Positions 1 through 7,263 of a stretch of DNA of 64,000 nucleotides are shown one piece after another. Source of the stretch: Enemella evansiae. GTDB lineage: Bacteria > Actinomycetota > Actinomycetes > Propionibacteriales > Propionibacteriaceae. Made by a program: the position numbers and the translations under genes. The stretch covers positions 145,115 to 209,114 of the forward strand of contig NZ_NMVP01000036.1 in NCBI RefSeq assembly GCF_002250705.1. Reading direction: 5' to 3'. The notes below the pieces were generated by a model that did no database searches, was not told where the DNA came from, and saw only the letters and a program-made list of their open reading frames with translations. Position 1 is the first letter of the stretch, and the number at the start of each line of letters is the position of its first letter.

Positions 1-781
1 ACACCTCCGGCCAGATAGAAAGCAGCTTTAGGCAATCGTCGGTCTGGAGCTGAAGATCCAGATCTGGACGAAAGCGCGAGATGCCTCGCAGTAGCGCTAG
101 GTATGCCTGAATGCCAGCAAGCAGTGCAATCGGCACTAGCTCCAGAGCAGGGCCGGTTCTAAAAGTGTACCTAGGTTCGATCGGCCTGTGCTTTATAACG
201 CCAAGACTGCCGCCTGCACTGCCGTGAGTCACCAAAGAGGCCAGTCTGTAATACTCGTATAAATCGGTCAGACCCGCGTTTCTCGCCCGCTCCCTTAGAT
301 TGTCGGAAGCCCATCCTCGCCTAAATCCGGAACCGTATTTCTTTTCGGCCGACGCGAATCGGCTTCTTGCTGCTTGAGTTCCCTTAGCCAGCCTGTGCTT
401 GTAGGATCTGCGCCGTCTGCGTTCTAGCAGATTCAGGCCGGGTTTCAAGTCCGCGAGCAGGATGGCAGCGAGATCGAGGTGATCGTAATACCGGTCTGCT
501 GCATGATCATCCGAAGCAATTGCGTGAAGGTTTATGGAAAGTTCCACTAGCGACCGCGCGCTGCGTATGGCTGATCGACCATTCCCCTGTTGCACTTCAG
601 ACAGAAGTGCAAAGAAGTCATTAACTGACTGATTCGTGACAATACGGCGAGCGATATGGGTGGCCGCGTGAGTAAGGATCTGGCCAACTAGAAGGGCCTG
701 TGATTCGGCCACCTGCGAGATGGCCCGATCCAGATTCGGCGCTCGTTCGCCAATCATCGCGCGATAATCGTGATAGTCCAT
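1..781 (-). CDS. Hypothetical protein, DUF5677-like, partial at the window edge
   Basis: An uninterrupted reading frame runs from an ATG at 781 off the left edge, so about 260 N-terminal residues are visible and the C-terminus is missing. A GGGGCGAG ribosome-binding site lies just upstream. The protein begins MDYHDYRAMIG and contains a helical stretch with YEYYRLASLVTHGSAGG, which resembles the Y-x-x-x-S...HG signature of DUF5677-type proteins; that family link is tentative. Base composition is clearly less GC-rich than the rest of the window, with many A/T-ending codons, so the gene was probably acquired recently. It lies on the integrated element's side of tRNA-Glu and is best read as cargo. 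No function can be assigned. Confidence 0.7.
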   Translation of the reverse strand, partial: MDYHDYRAMIGERAPNLDRAISQVAESQALLVGQILTHAATHIARRIVTNQSVNDFFALLSEVQQGNGRSAIRSARSLVELSINLHAIASDDHAADRYYDHLDLAAILLADLKPGLNLLERRRRRSYKHRLAKGTQAARSRFASAEKKYGSGFRRGWASDNLRERARNAGLTDLYEYYRLASLVTHGSAGGSLGVIKHRPIEPRYTFRTGPALELVPIALLAGIQAYLALLRGISRFRPDLDLQLQTDDCLKLLSIWPEV

Positions 782-824
782 ACTCGCCCCTAATCAGTCG
801 ATGTGTCAGTATACGGCGGTAGTC

Positions 825-868
825 GAGCGAGGACCGGACCGCAGCGGAGCGAGGACCGGACCGCAGCG
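825..868. repeat. 22-bp direct repeat, two tandem copies
   Basis: A 22-bp unit beginning GAGCGAGGACC occurs twice back to back (825-846 and 847-868) between the DUF5677-like gene and the flavoprotein gene. It is followed by a GC-rich stretch made of short GCGAGCGC-type motifs that can fold back. This may be a terminator or a remnant of a dispersed repeat. No role can be proved. Confidence 0.75.
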
Positions 869-895
869 GCTGCGCGAGCGCAGCGAGCGCCTTGA

Positions 896-1453
896 TTACT
901 TAGAGGTGGATTCGTCAGTAGAGGCCAAGCCGTTGGCTAGGGCGACGATCTGAGGCCAGGGAAGCGGGTTGCGCCCCTGCCGTGGTTCGTGGAGCGGCCA
1001 GAGGTCGCGGCCTTCGATGAGGTGCAGGCCGGCGGATCGAAGTGCTTCTATGTGGCTGGTCCAGGCTGGCTGTCGGGCGTGGGCGGCGTTGATTCTGGGA
1101 AAGACGATGGTCGGCGCCAGCGTCATGGATTCGCAGATGAAGGTGAGCGCTTGGTTGTCTGCGATTCCCAGGGCGAGCTTGGCGGTGGAGTTCGCCGACC
1201 ACGGCGCGGCCACGATCACATCTGGTTGCGGATGGGGGCGCGGATCGCTTGGCAGGCGGGATTTCCAGCGCACTGGGTAGCCCGTTGCCTGTTCCAACGC
1301 CGCAACCTCACCGGTTGATTCGAGCCAATGGCCTGCGGTCGGGGTGAGTGTGACGGCGGCGCTGTGACCCAACTCGATCAACGGCTTGATGAGCTGCTCG
1401 CGTAGTTCTTCGACTCCCCCGGCACCGGAGGCGACGACTGCGATGTGACTCAT
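896..1453 (-). CDS. Flavoprotein (HFCD-like phosphopantothenoylcysteine decarboxylase fold)
   Basis: This 185-residue protein starts MSHIAVVASGAGG and carries the flavoprotein-fold pattern of PF02441-type proteins, including VIVAAPWSANSTAKLALGIADN, which matches the conserved flavin-binding Ser/Asn region. Family members bind FMN and include decarboxylases of cysteine derivatives, but the substrate here is unknown. Its ATG overlaps the stop of the upstream XRE regulator by an ATGA, so the two are co-transcribed and translationally coupled. Such XRE-flavoprotein pairs recur in actinomycetes. Both belong to the integrated element. The fold assignment is solid; the reaction is not known. Confidence 0.75.
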   Translation of the reverse strand: MSHIAVVASGAGGVEELREQLIKPLIELGHSAAVTLTPTAGHWLESTGEVAALEQATGYPVRWKSRLPSDPRPHPQPDVIVAAPWSANSTAKLALGIADNQALTFICESMTLAPTIVFPRINAAHARQPAWTSHIEALRSAGLHLIEGRDLWPLHEPRQGRNPLPWPQIVALANGLASTDESTSK

Positions 1454-2673
1454 GCGATGGCGCGGCAGCTCATCGCGAGCCGGGTCAGCTTCGGATCGGC
1501 GGTGCCCTTGGCGCGACGGTGCAGGGCCTTGACCGTCTCCCGTGCACTGGCGCTGTGATGCACCACCTGGGGCGCCTTCTGCTCGGCGTCGAGCAACCGA
1601 TCCAGCGCGTCATCGTCCTGGGCGGTGTAGCTGTGGGCTCGCGCCATGTCCAGATCGTGGGTGACGGCACGCTCAGCGGGGAGCCCCTCGGCGGCGACCC
1701 GGGGACCGTGTTCGAGGACGTAAGCCACATCGTCCAGGTCAAGGGCTGCCGAGAGTCGATGCAGCCGAACGTTGGTTGGTCCGAAGCTGGTGAACCAGTG
1801 GTTGGCGTCGTGACCGAGCTTGTCGGCGGCGGTCTCGGCCTGCGCGAGTAGGTCCTTGGTCAGGCTCCGGTCCTGATTGCGGGCGGCTGCGACTGCGGTA
1901 CGCAGACGCAGCATGCCGGACAGGCTCAGCGCTTCGGGATCATCGGCCCCGGGCTGCGATTCGAGCCACGCGGCGGCGGTGTTACCGAGATTCAGCGCGT
2001 CGTCGTAGCGACCGACCGACAGCAGCGCATGCGTACCGGCCCGGGCGGCGGATGCCAGGGCAAGCGGATCACCGGATTGTTCGCCCGCGCTCATGGCTCG
2101 CTCGGCCGCGATCCATGCCAGATCGGCCTCACCGATCTTCGACAGAGTCGAGGCCGCCAGATGGTGCGCCCGCGCGGACACCCGCCACGCATCGGCAGCC
2201 TGCGGACCCTCGGCCTGCTCTTCGAGCGCCTGAGCGGTCGTGATGAGTCCCGGCAGCGCCTGGATCACCCTCCCGATTCGGCCCTGTTGGTAGTCGCGCC
2301 AGCTCGCCTCCGTGAGATGGACCGAATGGCGCAGGTCGACCGGTCGCGCAGTGACGCCACCGAACAGCGTGCGGCACAGCCGCCGATGGCTCATAAGGGC
2401 TTCCCTGATCGCTGGAACGTCGTCCTGGGATGGTTCCTCGTCCTCGACCAAGACAGGCTGCCCGAGCAGGTCACCGAGGTTCACGCGCAGCTCGCGGGCC
2501 AGCTCGGTGAGCACATCCAGCCGGCGGATATCGCGCTCGTTGCGTTCGATCTTGCTGAGCCAGTCCTCGGATCGTCCCACGAGATCGGCCAGCACGCGCT
2601 GGGTCAGGCCACGGCGGCGTCGGTAGAACGCGATCCGCTCACCGACGCTGTAGGCGTCACCGGCTCCTCTCAT
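1450..2673 (-). CDS. XRE-family transcriptional regulator with helical repeat (TPR-like) C-terminus
   Basis: The likely start is the ATG at 2673 (MRGAGDAYSVGERIAFYRR); the open frame extends further upstream, but that part is not protein-like and crosses the divergent promoter region. Residues about 10-65 form an XRE helix-turn-helix (RRGLTQRVLADLVGRSEDWLSKIERNE). The remaining 330 or so residues are Ala/Leu-rich amphipathic helices of the TPR-like kind found in actinobacterial XRE regulators. It is coupled to the downstream flavoprotein through an ATGA overlap. A perfect dyad at 2708-2730, between this gene and the divergent HTH gene, is the obvious operator candidate. Confidence 0.8.
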   Translation of the reverse strand: MRGAGDAYSVGERIAFYRRRRGLTQRVLADLVGRSEDWLSKIERNERDIRRLDVLTELARELRVNLGDLLGQPVLVEDEEPSQDDVPAIREALMSHRRLCRTLFGGVTARPVDLRHSVHLTEASWRDYQQGRIGRVIQALPGLITTAQALEEQAEGPQAADAWRVSARAHHLAASTLSKIGEADLAWIAAERAMSAGEQSGDPLALASAARAGTHALLSVGRYDDALNLGNTAAAWLESQPGADDPEALSLSGMLRLRTAVAAARNQDRSLTKDLLAQAETAADKLGHDANHWFTSFGPTNVRLHRLSAALDLDDVAYVLEHGPRVAAEGLPAERAVTHDLDMARAHSYTAQDDDALDRLLDAEQKAPQVVHHSASARETVKALHRRAKGTADPKLTRLAMSCRAIA

Positions 2674-2707
2674 GCCGACCAGCCTAAACCGGCACCCCGG
2701 GCATGGA

Positions 2708-2730
2708 CACCCGGACGGTTTGTCCGGGTG
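2708..2730. promoter_or_regulatory. Palindromic operator between divergent element genes
   Basis: CACCCGGAC and GTCCGGGTG form a perfect 9-bp dyad with a 5-nt centre. It lies in the 121-bp gap between the leftward XRE regulator and the rightward HTH/rep/xis/int genes, so it is well placed to control both directions. Binding by the XRE protein is inferred from position only. Confidence 0.6.
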
Positions 2731-2794
2731 CTCGGTCGCGCACAGGCATTCACTAGGCGTACGGCATCGAACACCCCACAGAAGGAGAGCCGAC

Positions 2795-3271
2795 ATGACC
2801 ATCACGACCATGCCCACCCGCCAACAGACAGCATCGCGTCACAACCAGGGTTCGAGCGAATCTCAGAGGATGTTGCGGGAGCGGCAGCCAGCAACGGGTA
2901 GATATCAGGCTCCGGTTGTGGAGCGGTGGACTCCTGAGCTGGTGACTGCGTTCATGCGTGCGTCTCGGCTGACGAAGGAGGAAGTCGCCAAGCGGGCGGA
3001 GGTGCACCCGAAGACGGTGGAACGGTGGCAGCTTATGGCCGCTCGCAAGCCGTTCCCTCGGCATCAGCGGGTGCTGGATGCACTCCTGTCGGAGGCCTCG
3101 GAGGCGGTGCAGGTGCGGTTCTGCCAGTTCGCGGGCCTGCGGCCGGTGCGTCAGGTCGAAGCGCCGGGGTCGGAGTGGGAGGACTGCCGTGCGGAGTTGG
3201 CCCGGTTGAGCGAGGTGCTGGACCGGTTGACCGAGAATTTGGAGGCGATCCACCCGGAGACCGGGCGGTGA
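2795..3271 (+). CDS. Small helix-turn-helix DNA-binding protein of the integrated element
   Basis: The 158-residue protein starts at the ATG at 2795, preceded by a good GAAGGAGAG ribosome-binding site. After a low-complexity N-terminus of about 45 residues comes a helix-turn-helix (ELVTAFMRASRLTKEEVAKRAEVHPKTVERW). The C-terminus (LSEVLDRLTENLEAIH) could form a short coiled coil. Its TGA overlaps the GTG of the replication gene by four bases, so it is translationally coupled to rep. It is probably a copy-number or transfer regulator of the element; the exact role is not known. Confidence 0.7.
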   Translation: MTITTMPTRQQTASRHNQGSSESQRMLRERQPATGRYQAPVVERWTPELVTAFMRASRLTKEEVAKRAEVHPKTVERWQLMAARKPFPRHQRVLDALLSEASEAVQVRFCQFAGLRPVRQVEAPGSEWEDCRAELARLSEVLDRLTENLEAIHPETGR

Positions 3272-4806
3272 GCGTTCCGCTGCCGCTGCTGCAACTCGGG
3301 CCGGAGGTGGCCCGGGATCTGGCAGCCGCGCATCGGGTCTGTGTCCGCCCGATCATTCGGCGGGTGCTGGATCGCGACACTGGCGAATCTCAACGGATAC
3401 CGGTGCCGTGCGGTGCGACCCGGGAAACCGTCTGCCCGCCGTGTGCGCAGAAAGCTCGGGCGTTACGAATGCAGCAGTGCGCCGAGGGCTGGCACCGCGC
3501 CCACGAACCCGACATTACGACAGCCGAAAGCAGCGAGGATTCTCCACCAGCACAGGAAACCCGCGACGATGAGGACGGGTTCGAACAGGCTGGTGGTGGT
3601 CGGCGGGTTCGTTCGACCAGGCGGCGAACCGATGCAGCTTCGCTGCCGAAACGCCCGGCTGAGGATCGGACGGTGGGCCGGGTGTTCACCACCCCGGACG
3701 GGCGGGCCTATCGGCCCTCGATGTTCCTCACCCTCACTCTCGGCTCCTACGGCCGGGTGCGTGGCGGGCTTCCGGTGGATCCGGGTGGGTATGACTATCG
3801 GCGGGCGGCGTTGGATGCGTTGCATTTTCCGAAGTTGGTGGATCGGTTCTGGCAGAACCTGCGTCGGTGTGCGGGGTTCAAAGTCCAGTACTTCGCCAGC
3901 ATCGAACCCCAATCCCGGTTGGCTCCGCACCTGCACGCCGCGGTCCGGGGTGCGGTGCCTCGGCGGGTGCTGCGGCAGGTGATCGGGGCCACCTACGTTC
4001 AGGTGTGGTGGCCGCCGTGTGACACGGTGGTCTATCCCGATGATCGGTTGCCGGTGTGGGACGGCACCGACTATGTGGACCCGGCCACCGGTGCGGTGTT
4101 GCCGAGCTGGGCGGACGCGCTCGATGCCACCCTGGCCGATGAGGCTGCGGAGCCGGTGCATGTGATGCGGTTCGGCACGCAGGCCGATATGCGCGGGATC
4201 ATCGCCCCCTCCGATGAGGCGGATCGGGCGGTGCGCTATCTGACCAAGTACCTGACCAAAGCGATCTCCGACCCTCTCGACCGCGACCCCGACCACGACG
4301 ACGACGGCGATCAGGGTGACCCGGGGCGGGAGGCGCACATCGCCCGGCTGGTGGCCGAGCTGAGGTACCTGCCCTGTTCGCCGCGCTGTGCGAACTGGCT
4401 GCGCTACGGCGTGCAACCCCAGCATGCGCGCGCCGATCAGTTCCCGGGCCGTTGCCGGGGTAAGGCCCACGATCGGGAACACCTTGGGTTGGGCGGGCGT
4501 CGGGTGCTGGTCTCGCGGCAGTGGTCGGGCAAGACCCTGGGCGACCACAAAGCCGACCGTGCCACCGTGGTCCGCGAAGCGTTGTTGGCGGCCGGGGTGG
4601 TCGCGCCGGAGACCGAGCGGCTGGCCGCGACCGTGTTGTCCGGTGATGGGTTGCCGCGGTTCGTGTGGATCAGCGAGCACCCCGACCCGACCGAGTACGT
4701 GGCGGTGATCTTTGCCTCCATCGCGGAGAAGATCCGTTGGCGGACCCAGTACGAACTAGCCAAACAAGCCGGGAATGTTTCGGCAACTGCCGCGCAGCCA
4801 CCGTGA
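3268..4806 (+). CDS. repSA: RepSA-like HUH replication initiator
   Basis: The GTG at 3268 overlaps the preceding TGA (GTGA), giving 512 residues. The protein has an early Cys cluster (CGATRETVCPPCAQKA), a Rep motif FLTLTLGSYG, the metal-binding HUH motif PHLHAAVRG, and a later YLTKYLTK motif that provides candidate catalytic tyrosines. These are the hallmarks of rolling-circle initiators of the pSAM2/RepSA type used by actinomycete integrative and conjugative elements. It would nick the excised circle at its origin and start replication. A further Cys-rich stretch (LPCSPRCANWLRYG) follows. It lies directly upstream of xis and int, the expected AICE order. Confidence 0.88.
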   Translation: MSVPLPLLQLGPEVARDLAAAHRVCVRPIIRRVLDRDTGESQRIPVPCGATRETVCPPCAQKARALRMQQCAEGWHRAHEPDITTAESSEDSPPAQETRDDEDGFEQAGGGRRVRSTRRRTDAASLPKRPAEDRTVGRVFTTPDGRAYRPSMFLTLTLGSYGRVRGGLPVDPGGYDYRRAALDALHFPKLVDRFWQNLRRCAGFKVQYFASIEPQSRLAPHLHAAVRGAVPRRVLRQVIGATYVQVWWPPCDTVVYPDDRLPVWDGTDYVDPATGAVLPSWADALDATLADEAAEPVHVMRFGTQADMRGIIAPSDEADRAVRYLTKYLTKAISDPLDRDPDHDDDGDQGDPGREAHIARLVAELRYLPCSPRCANWLRYGVQPQHARADQFPGRCRGKAHDREHLGLGGRRVLVSRQWSGKTLGDHKADRATVVREALLAAGVVAPETERLAATVLSGDGLPRFVWISEHPDPTEYVAVIFASIAEKIRWRTQYELAKQAGNVSATAAQPP

Positions 4807-4990
4807 CCGGTAACCGGGGCGGCCAGGATTCGGCCTCGCCGGGATAGCTGCCGATCCCTGGGATTCGGATCGCCTGTCCAGGGTGAGCGAAGCGAATCAC
4901 GAAGTGACACGAAGTGCCCTTGACTGGCGGGCCGAAGCCCAGTCACCTCCACAATCCCGGCGAGGACGAACCCCCAAAGGAGCGCAGATC
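4807..4990. other. rep-xis intergenic region with inverted repeats; possible origin
   Basis: This 184-bp gap contains a perfect 12-bp inverted repeat, CCTCGCCGGGAT at 4834-4845 and ATCCCGGCGAGG at 4954-4965. Inside it, 4921-4945 (TGACTGG...CCAGTCA) forms a hairpin. Positioned right after the HUH initiator gene, it is a reasonable candidate for the nick site or origin, or for control of xis/int. The role is inferred from position. Confidence 0.4.
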
Positions 4991-5191
4991 ATGGCCAAGT
5001 CGTTGGATCGTTTGCTGTCAGTGCAGGAGGTTGCCGAGCTGCTTGGCGTACCGGTGCGGACCATCTATGAGTGGCGGTATCGGGGCGAGGGGCCGCGCGG
5101 GTATCGGATCGGTCGGCATGTGCGATACCGCCTGTCGGCGGTCGATGAGTGGTTGGAGGCTCATGCCGATCCGATCCGGAAAGCAGCCTGA
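4991..5191 (+). CDS. xis: Excisionase / MerR-like helix-turn-helix protein
   Basis: The ATG at 4991 follows an AAAGGAG ribosome-binding site and gives a 66-residue protein. It is almost entirely a winged helix of the excisionase family: LLSVQEVAELLGVPVRTIYEW followed by RIGRHVRYRLSAVDEWLEAH. Such proteins bend DNA at attachment sites and steer the integrase towards excision. It ends three bases before the integrase start, so the two are an operon. An in-frame start further upstream would lack a comparable ribosome-binding site. Confidence 0.88.
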   Translation: MAKSLDRLLSVQEVAELLGVPVRTIYEWRYRGEGPRGYRIGRHVRYRLSAVDEWLEAHADPIRKAA

Positions 5192-5194
5192 GCT

Positions 5195-6310
5195 GTGGCC
5201 TCGATCGAACGGCGCAAGGTGCCGCGCCGGGAGGTGTCTGGTCGGGTGCGGCAGGTTGCGCGCTACAAGGTGCGCTATCGCGATGCGGGCGGGCGCGAGC
5301 ATTCGGAGACCTTCGGCCGGCTGATCGACGCCGAGCGGCGCAAGGCGCACCTCGAAACCTCGCTGTCCGATGGGACCTGGCACGATCCGCGACGCGGTGA
5401 GGTGCGGTTCGCGGAGTGGGCGGCTCAGTGGGTGCCGACGCGGCATGACCTGCGGCCGACCACCCGGGCGCGGTTGGAGACGACCATGAAACGTCAGGTG
5501 CTGCCCCGGTTCGGGAATCTGCCGCTGATGCGGATCACCAACGGCGAGGTGCGGTCTTGGGTGGCCGATCTGTTGGCGGGCGGGTTGTCGGCTGCCACGG
5601 TTCGTAAGGCGGTGTTCGCGTTGCGCCAGTGTCTGGATGCGGCGGTGGAGGATCGGCGGATTGCGGTGAATCCGGCGGCGCGGGTTCCGCTGCCGAGTGA
5701 GCGGGCCAGGCCGTCGCGGTATCTGACTCAGCGGGAGGTCGAGCGGCTGGTTGCGGTGATGCCGCAGCGGTATCGGGCGTTGGTGCTGGTGGGGGCGTAC
5801 GCGGGGTTGCGTTGGGGTGAGGCGGTCGGGCTCCGACGCTCCGGCATCGATGTGTTGCGCTCGCGGATCACGGTGTCAGCGACGGCGGTCGAGGTGCACG
5901 GTCGGGTGTTGCTTGACCAGGAGCCGAAGACCCGGCGTTCGCGGCGGGTGGTGCCGATCGCGCGGTCGGTGATGGCGCGGGTGGACCTGCACCTGGATGC
6001 CTTCGTGCCGCCGGAGCCTGATGCGCTGGTCTTCACCACCGAGGCGGGTGGTCCGTTGTTCCGTGGCACGTTCGGGAACCGGGTCTGGCGGCCGAGTGTG
6101 CAGGCGGCCGAGTTGGCGGGGCTGACCTTCCACGGGCTGCGGCACAGCTTCGTGGCGATCCTGGTCGCGGCCGGGTGCAACGTGCGAGAGGTGTCGGAGT
6201 GGGCTGGTCACAACAGCGTCGCGTTCACCCTGACCCGCTACGGCGGCCTGTTCCAGGACGGCTCGGATGCGGCGGTGGACCGGCTCGATGCGCTGCTGGG
6301 CGGTGAGTAG
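5195..6310 (+). CDS. int: Tyrosine site-specific recombinase (integrase)
   Basis: This 371-residue protein starts at a GTG three bases after xis. An N-terminal arm-binding region is followed by a SAM-like core-binding domain and the catalytic domain. Visible catalytic motifs are AYAGLRWGEAVGL (first Arg), FHGLRHSF (His-x-x-Arg region), WAGHNS (second His) and the nucleophile in TRYGG near residue 350. It would catalyse integration and excision of the element at the adjacent tRNA-Glu. The gene points at the 3' end of that tRNA, which lies about 110 bp away, the normal arrangement for AICE integrases. Confidence 0.93.
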   Translation: MASIERRKVPRREVSGRVRQVARYKVRYRDAGGREHSETFGRLIDAERRKAHLETSLSDGTWHDPRRGEVRFAEWAAQWVPTRHDLRPTTRARLETTMKRQVLPRFGNLPLMRITNGEVRSWVADLLAGGLSAATVRKAVFALRQCLDAAVEDRRIAVNPAARVPLPSERARPSRYLTQREVERLVAVMPQRYRALVLVGAYAGLRWGEAVGLRRSGIDVLRSRITVSATAVEVHGRVLLDQEPKTRRSRRVVPIARSVMARVDLHLDAFVPPEPDALVFTTEAGGPLFRGTFGNRVWRPSVQAAELAGLTFHGLRHSFVAILVAAGCNVREVSEWAGHNSVAFTLTRYGGLFQDGSDAAVDRLDALLGGE

Positions 6311-6337
6311 CTGTGTCCCTGGTAGCTGTGTCCCTGG
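6308..6337. repeat. 15-bp tandem duplication at the int stop codon
   Basis: TAGCTGTGTCCCTGG is present twice in tandem, at 6308-6322 and 6323-6337; the first copy contains the int stop codon. A third partial copy (TGTGTCCC) follows. It lies between int and tRNA-Glu, where integrase arm-type sites are expected. That role is a guess. Confidence 0.6.
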
Positions 6338-6416
6338 TGTGTCCCCGAGCGGGTGGCCGCGTTTCGCGACGCTCCCCTGTCGAGTGCATCGCCCCTAGTC
6401 AACGGGCTGTTTCCAG

Positions 6417-6492
6417 TGGCATCCCCTACCGGATTCGAACCGGCGCTGCCGCCTTGAAAGGGCGGTGTCCTAGGCCGCTAGACGAAGGGGAC
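6417..6492 (-). tRNA. tRNA-Glu (TTC), with encoded CCA
   Basis: Read on the minus strand, 6492 to 6420 folds as a 73-nt tRNA with acceptor GTCCCCT/AGGGGAT, anticodon loop CTTTCAA (anticodon TTC) and T-loop GTTCGAATC. Bases 6419-6417 encode CCA. Its 3' end faces the integrase gene, so this tRNA is the probable chromosomal attachment site of the element at its left. The second att copy must lie outside the window. Confidence 0.95.
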
Positions 6493-6577
6493 CTGTCCGA
6501 GGCTGGGCCGCGGACCGAACCAGCATAGGGCAGCGAGCCCGAAGCGGCCAACGCGATACCTCCGGCATGATGTCTCC

Positions 6578-7063
6578 ATGTCCGAGCGCGAGACCCTGAC
6601 CTACGACGGCTTCGGTGTGGCGGTACGCGAAGTCGCGACCGAGGTGCACCAGAGCGGCTTCCACCCCGACGTGGTGCTCTCCATCGCCCGCGGCGGCCTG
6701 CCGTTCGGCGGCTGCCTGGGGTACGCGCTGGATGTGAAGAACGCGTTCGTGGTGAACGTCGAGTTCTACACCGGGATCGATACCCGGCTGGAGATGCCGG
6801 TGATGCTGCCGCCGACGCCACAGGCCGTCGACCTTGCGGGGATGAAGGTATTGATCGCCGACGACGTGGCCGACACCGGGCGTACCCTCCAGCTCGTCCG
6901 GGACTTCTTCGCCGAGCAGGTCGCCGAGGCCCGTACCGCGGTGATCTATGAGAAGCCGCAGTCGGTGATCAGCTGCGACTACGTCTGGAAGCGGACCGAC
7001 CGCTGGATCAACTTCCCGTGGTCCACGCTGCCGCCGGTGACCCAGGAGGGCGAGAAGCCGTAG
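6578..7063 (+). CDS. Phosphoribosyltransferase-family protein
   Basis: The 161-residue protein belongs to the type I phosphoribosyltransferase fold. The PRPP-binding loop is VLIADDVADTGRTL (about residues 90-103), and VVLSIARGGLPFGG near residue 35 is the PPi loop. It resembles xanthine/hypoxanthine phosphoribosyltransferase-like proteins of actinobacteria, which act in purine salvage in the cytoplasm, although several short family members act on other substrates. It stands alone between tRNA-Glu and a repeat array. Fold and PRPP use are secure; the base substrate is not. Confidence 0.8.
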   Translation: MSERETLTYDGFGVAVREVATEVHQSGFHPDVVLSIARGGLPFGGCLGYALDVKNAFVVNVEFYTGIDTRLEMPVMLPPTPQAVDLAGMKVLIADDVADTGRTLQLVRDFFAEQVAEARTAVIYEKPQSVISCDYVWKRTDRWINFPWSTLPPVTQEGEKP

Positions 7064-7076
7064 GGGCGCGGGGGTT

Positions 7077-7263
7077 GGCTTCGACTCGCTCGTTCCTCGC
7101 TCGCTCAACCAACGTGGGGACTGGCTTCGACTCGCTCGTACCTCGCTCGCTCAACCAGCGTGGGGGCGGGTTCGTCTCGACACGGCCGCAAGCGGCCTAC
7201 TCGACGAACGTGAGGGTGAGTGGGTTCGTCTCGACACGGCCGCAAGCGGCCTACTCGACGACC
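7077..7263. repeat. Array of four palindromic intergenic repeats (A, A, B, B)
   Basis: Two copies of repeat A (7077-7118 and 7123-7165; core CTTCGACTCGCTCG...CGCTCGCTCAACC) are followed by two copies of repeat B (7169-7212 and from 7223). B has conserved ends, GGTTCGTCTCGACACGG and CTACTCGACGA, around a short palindrome GCCGCAAGCGGC. The second B copy runs into the 3' end of the next minus-strand gene and supplies its last codons and stop. The same families recur near 23.85, 43.1, 44.75 and 45.14 kb. Confidence 0.85.

Noticed and set aside
2674..2817. N-terminal extension of the XRE regulator to 2817
   Set aside because: It has no ribosome-binding site, is Cys/Pro-rich low-complexity and crosses the divergent operator.
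6311..6416. Small open frame 6313-6528 after int
   Set aside because: It runs through tRNA-Glu in antisense and has no ribosome-binding site or recognisable product.
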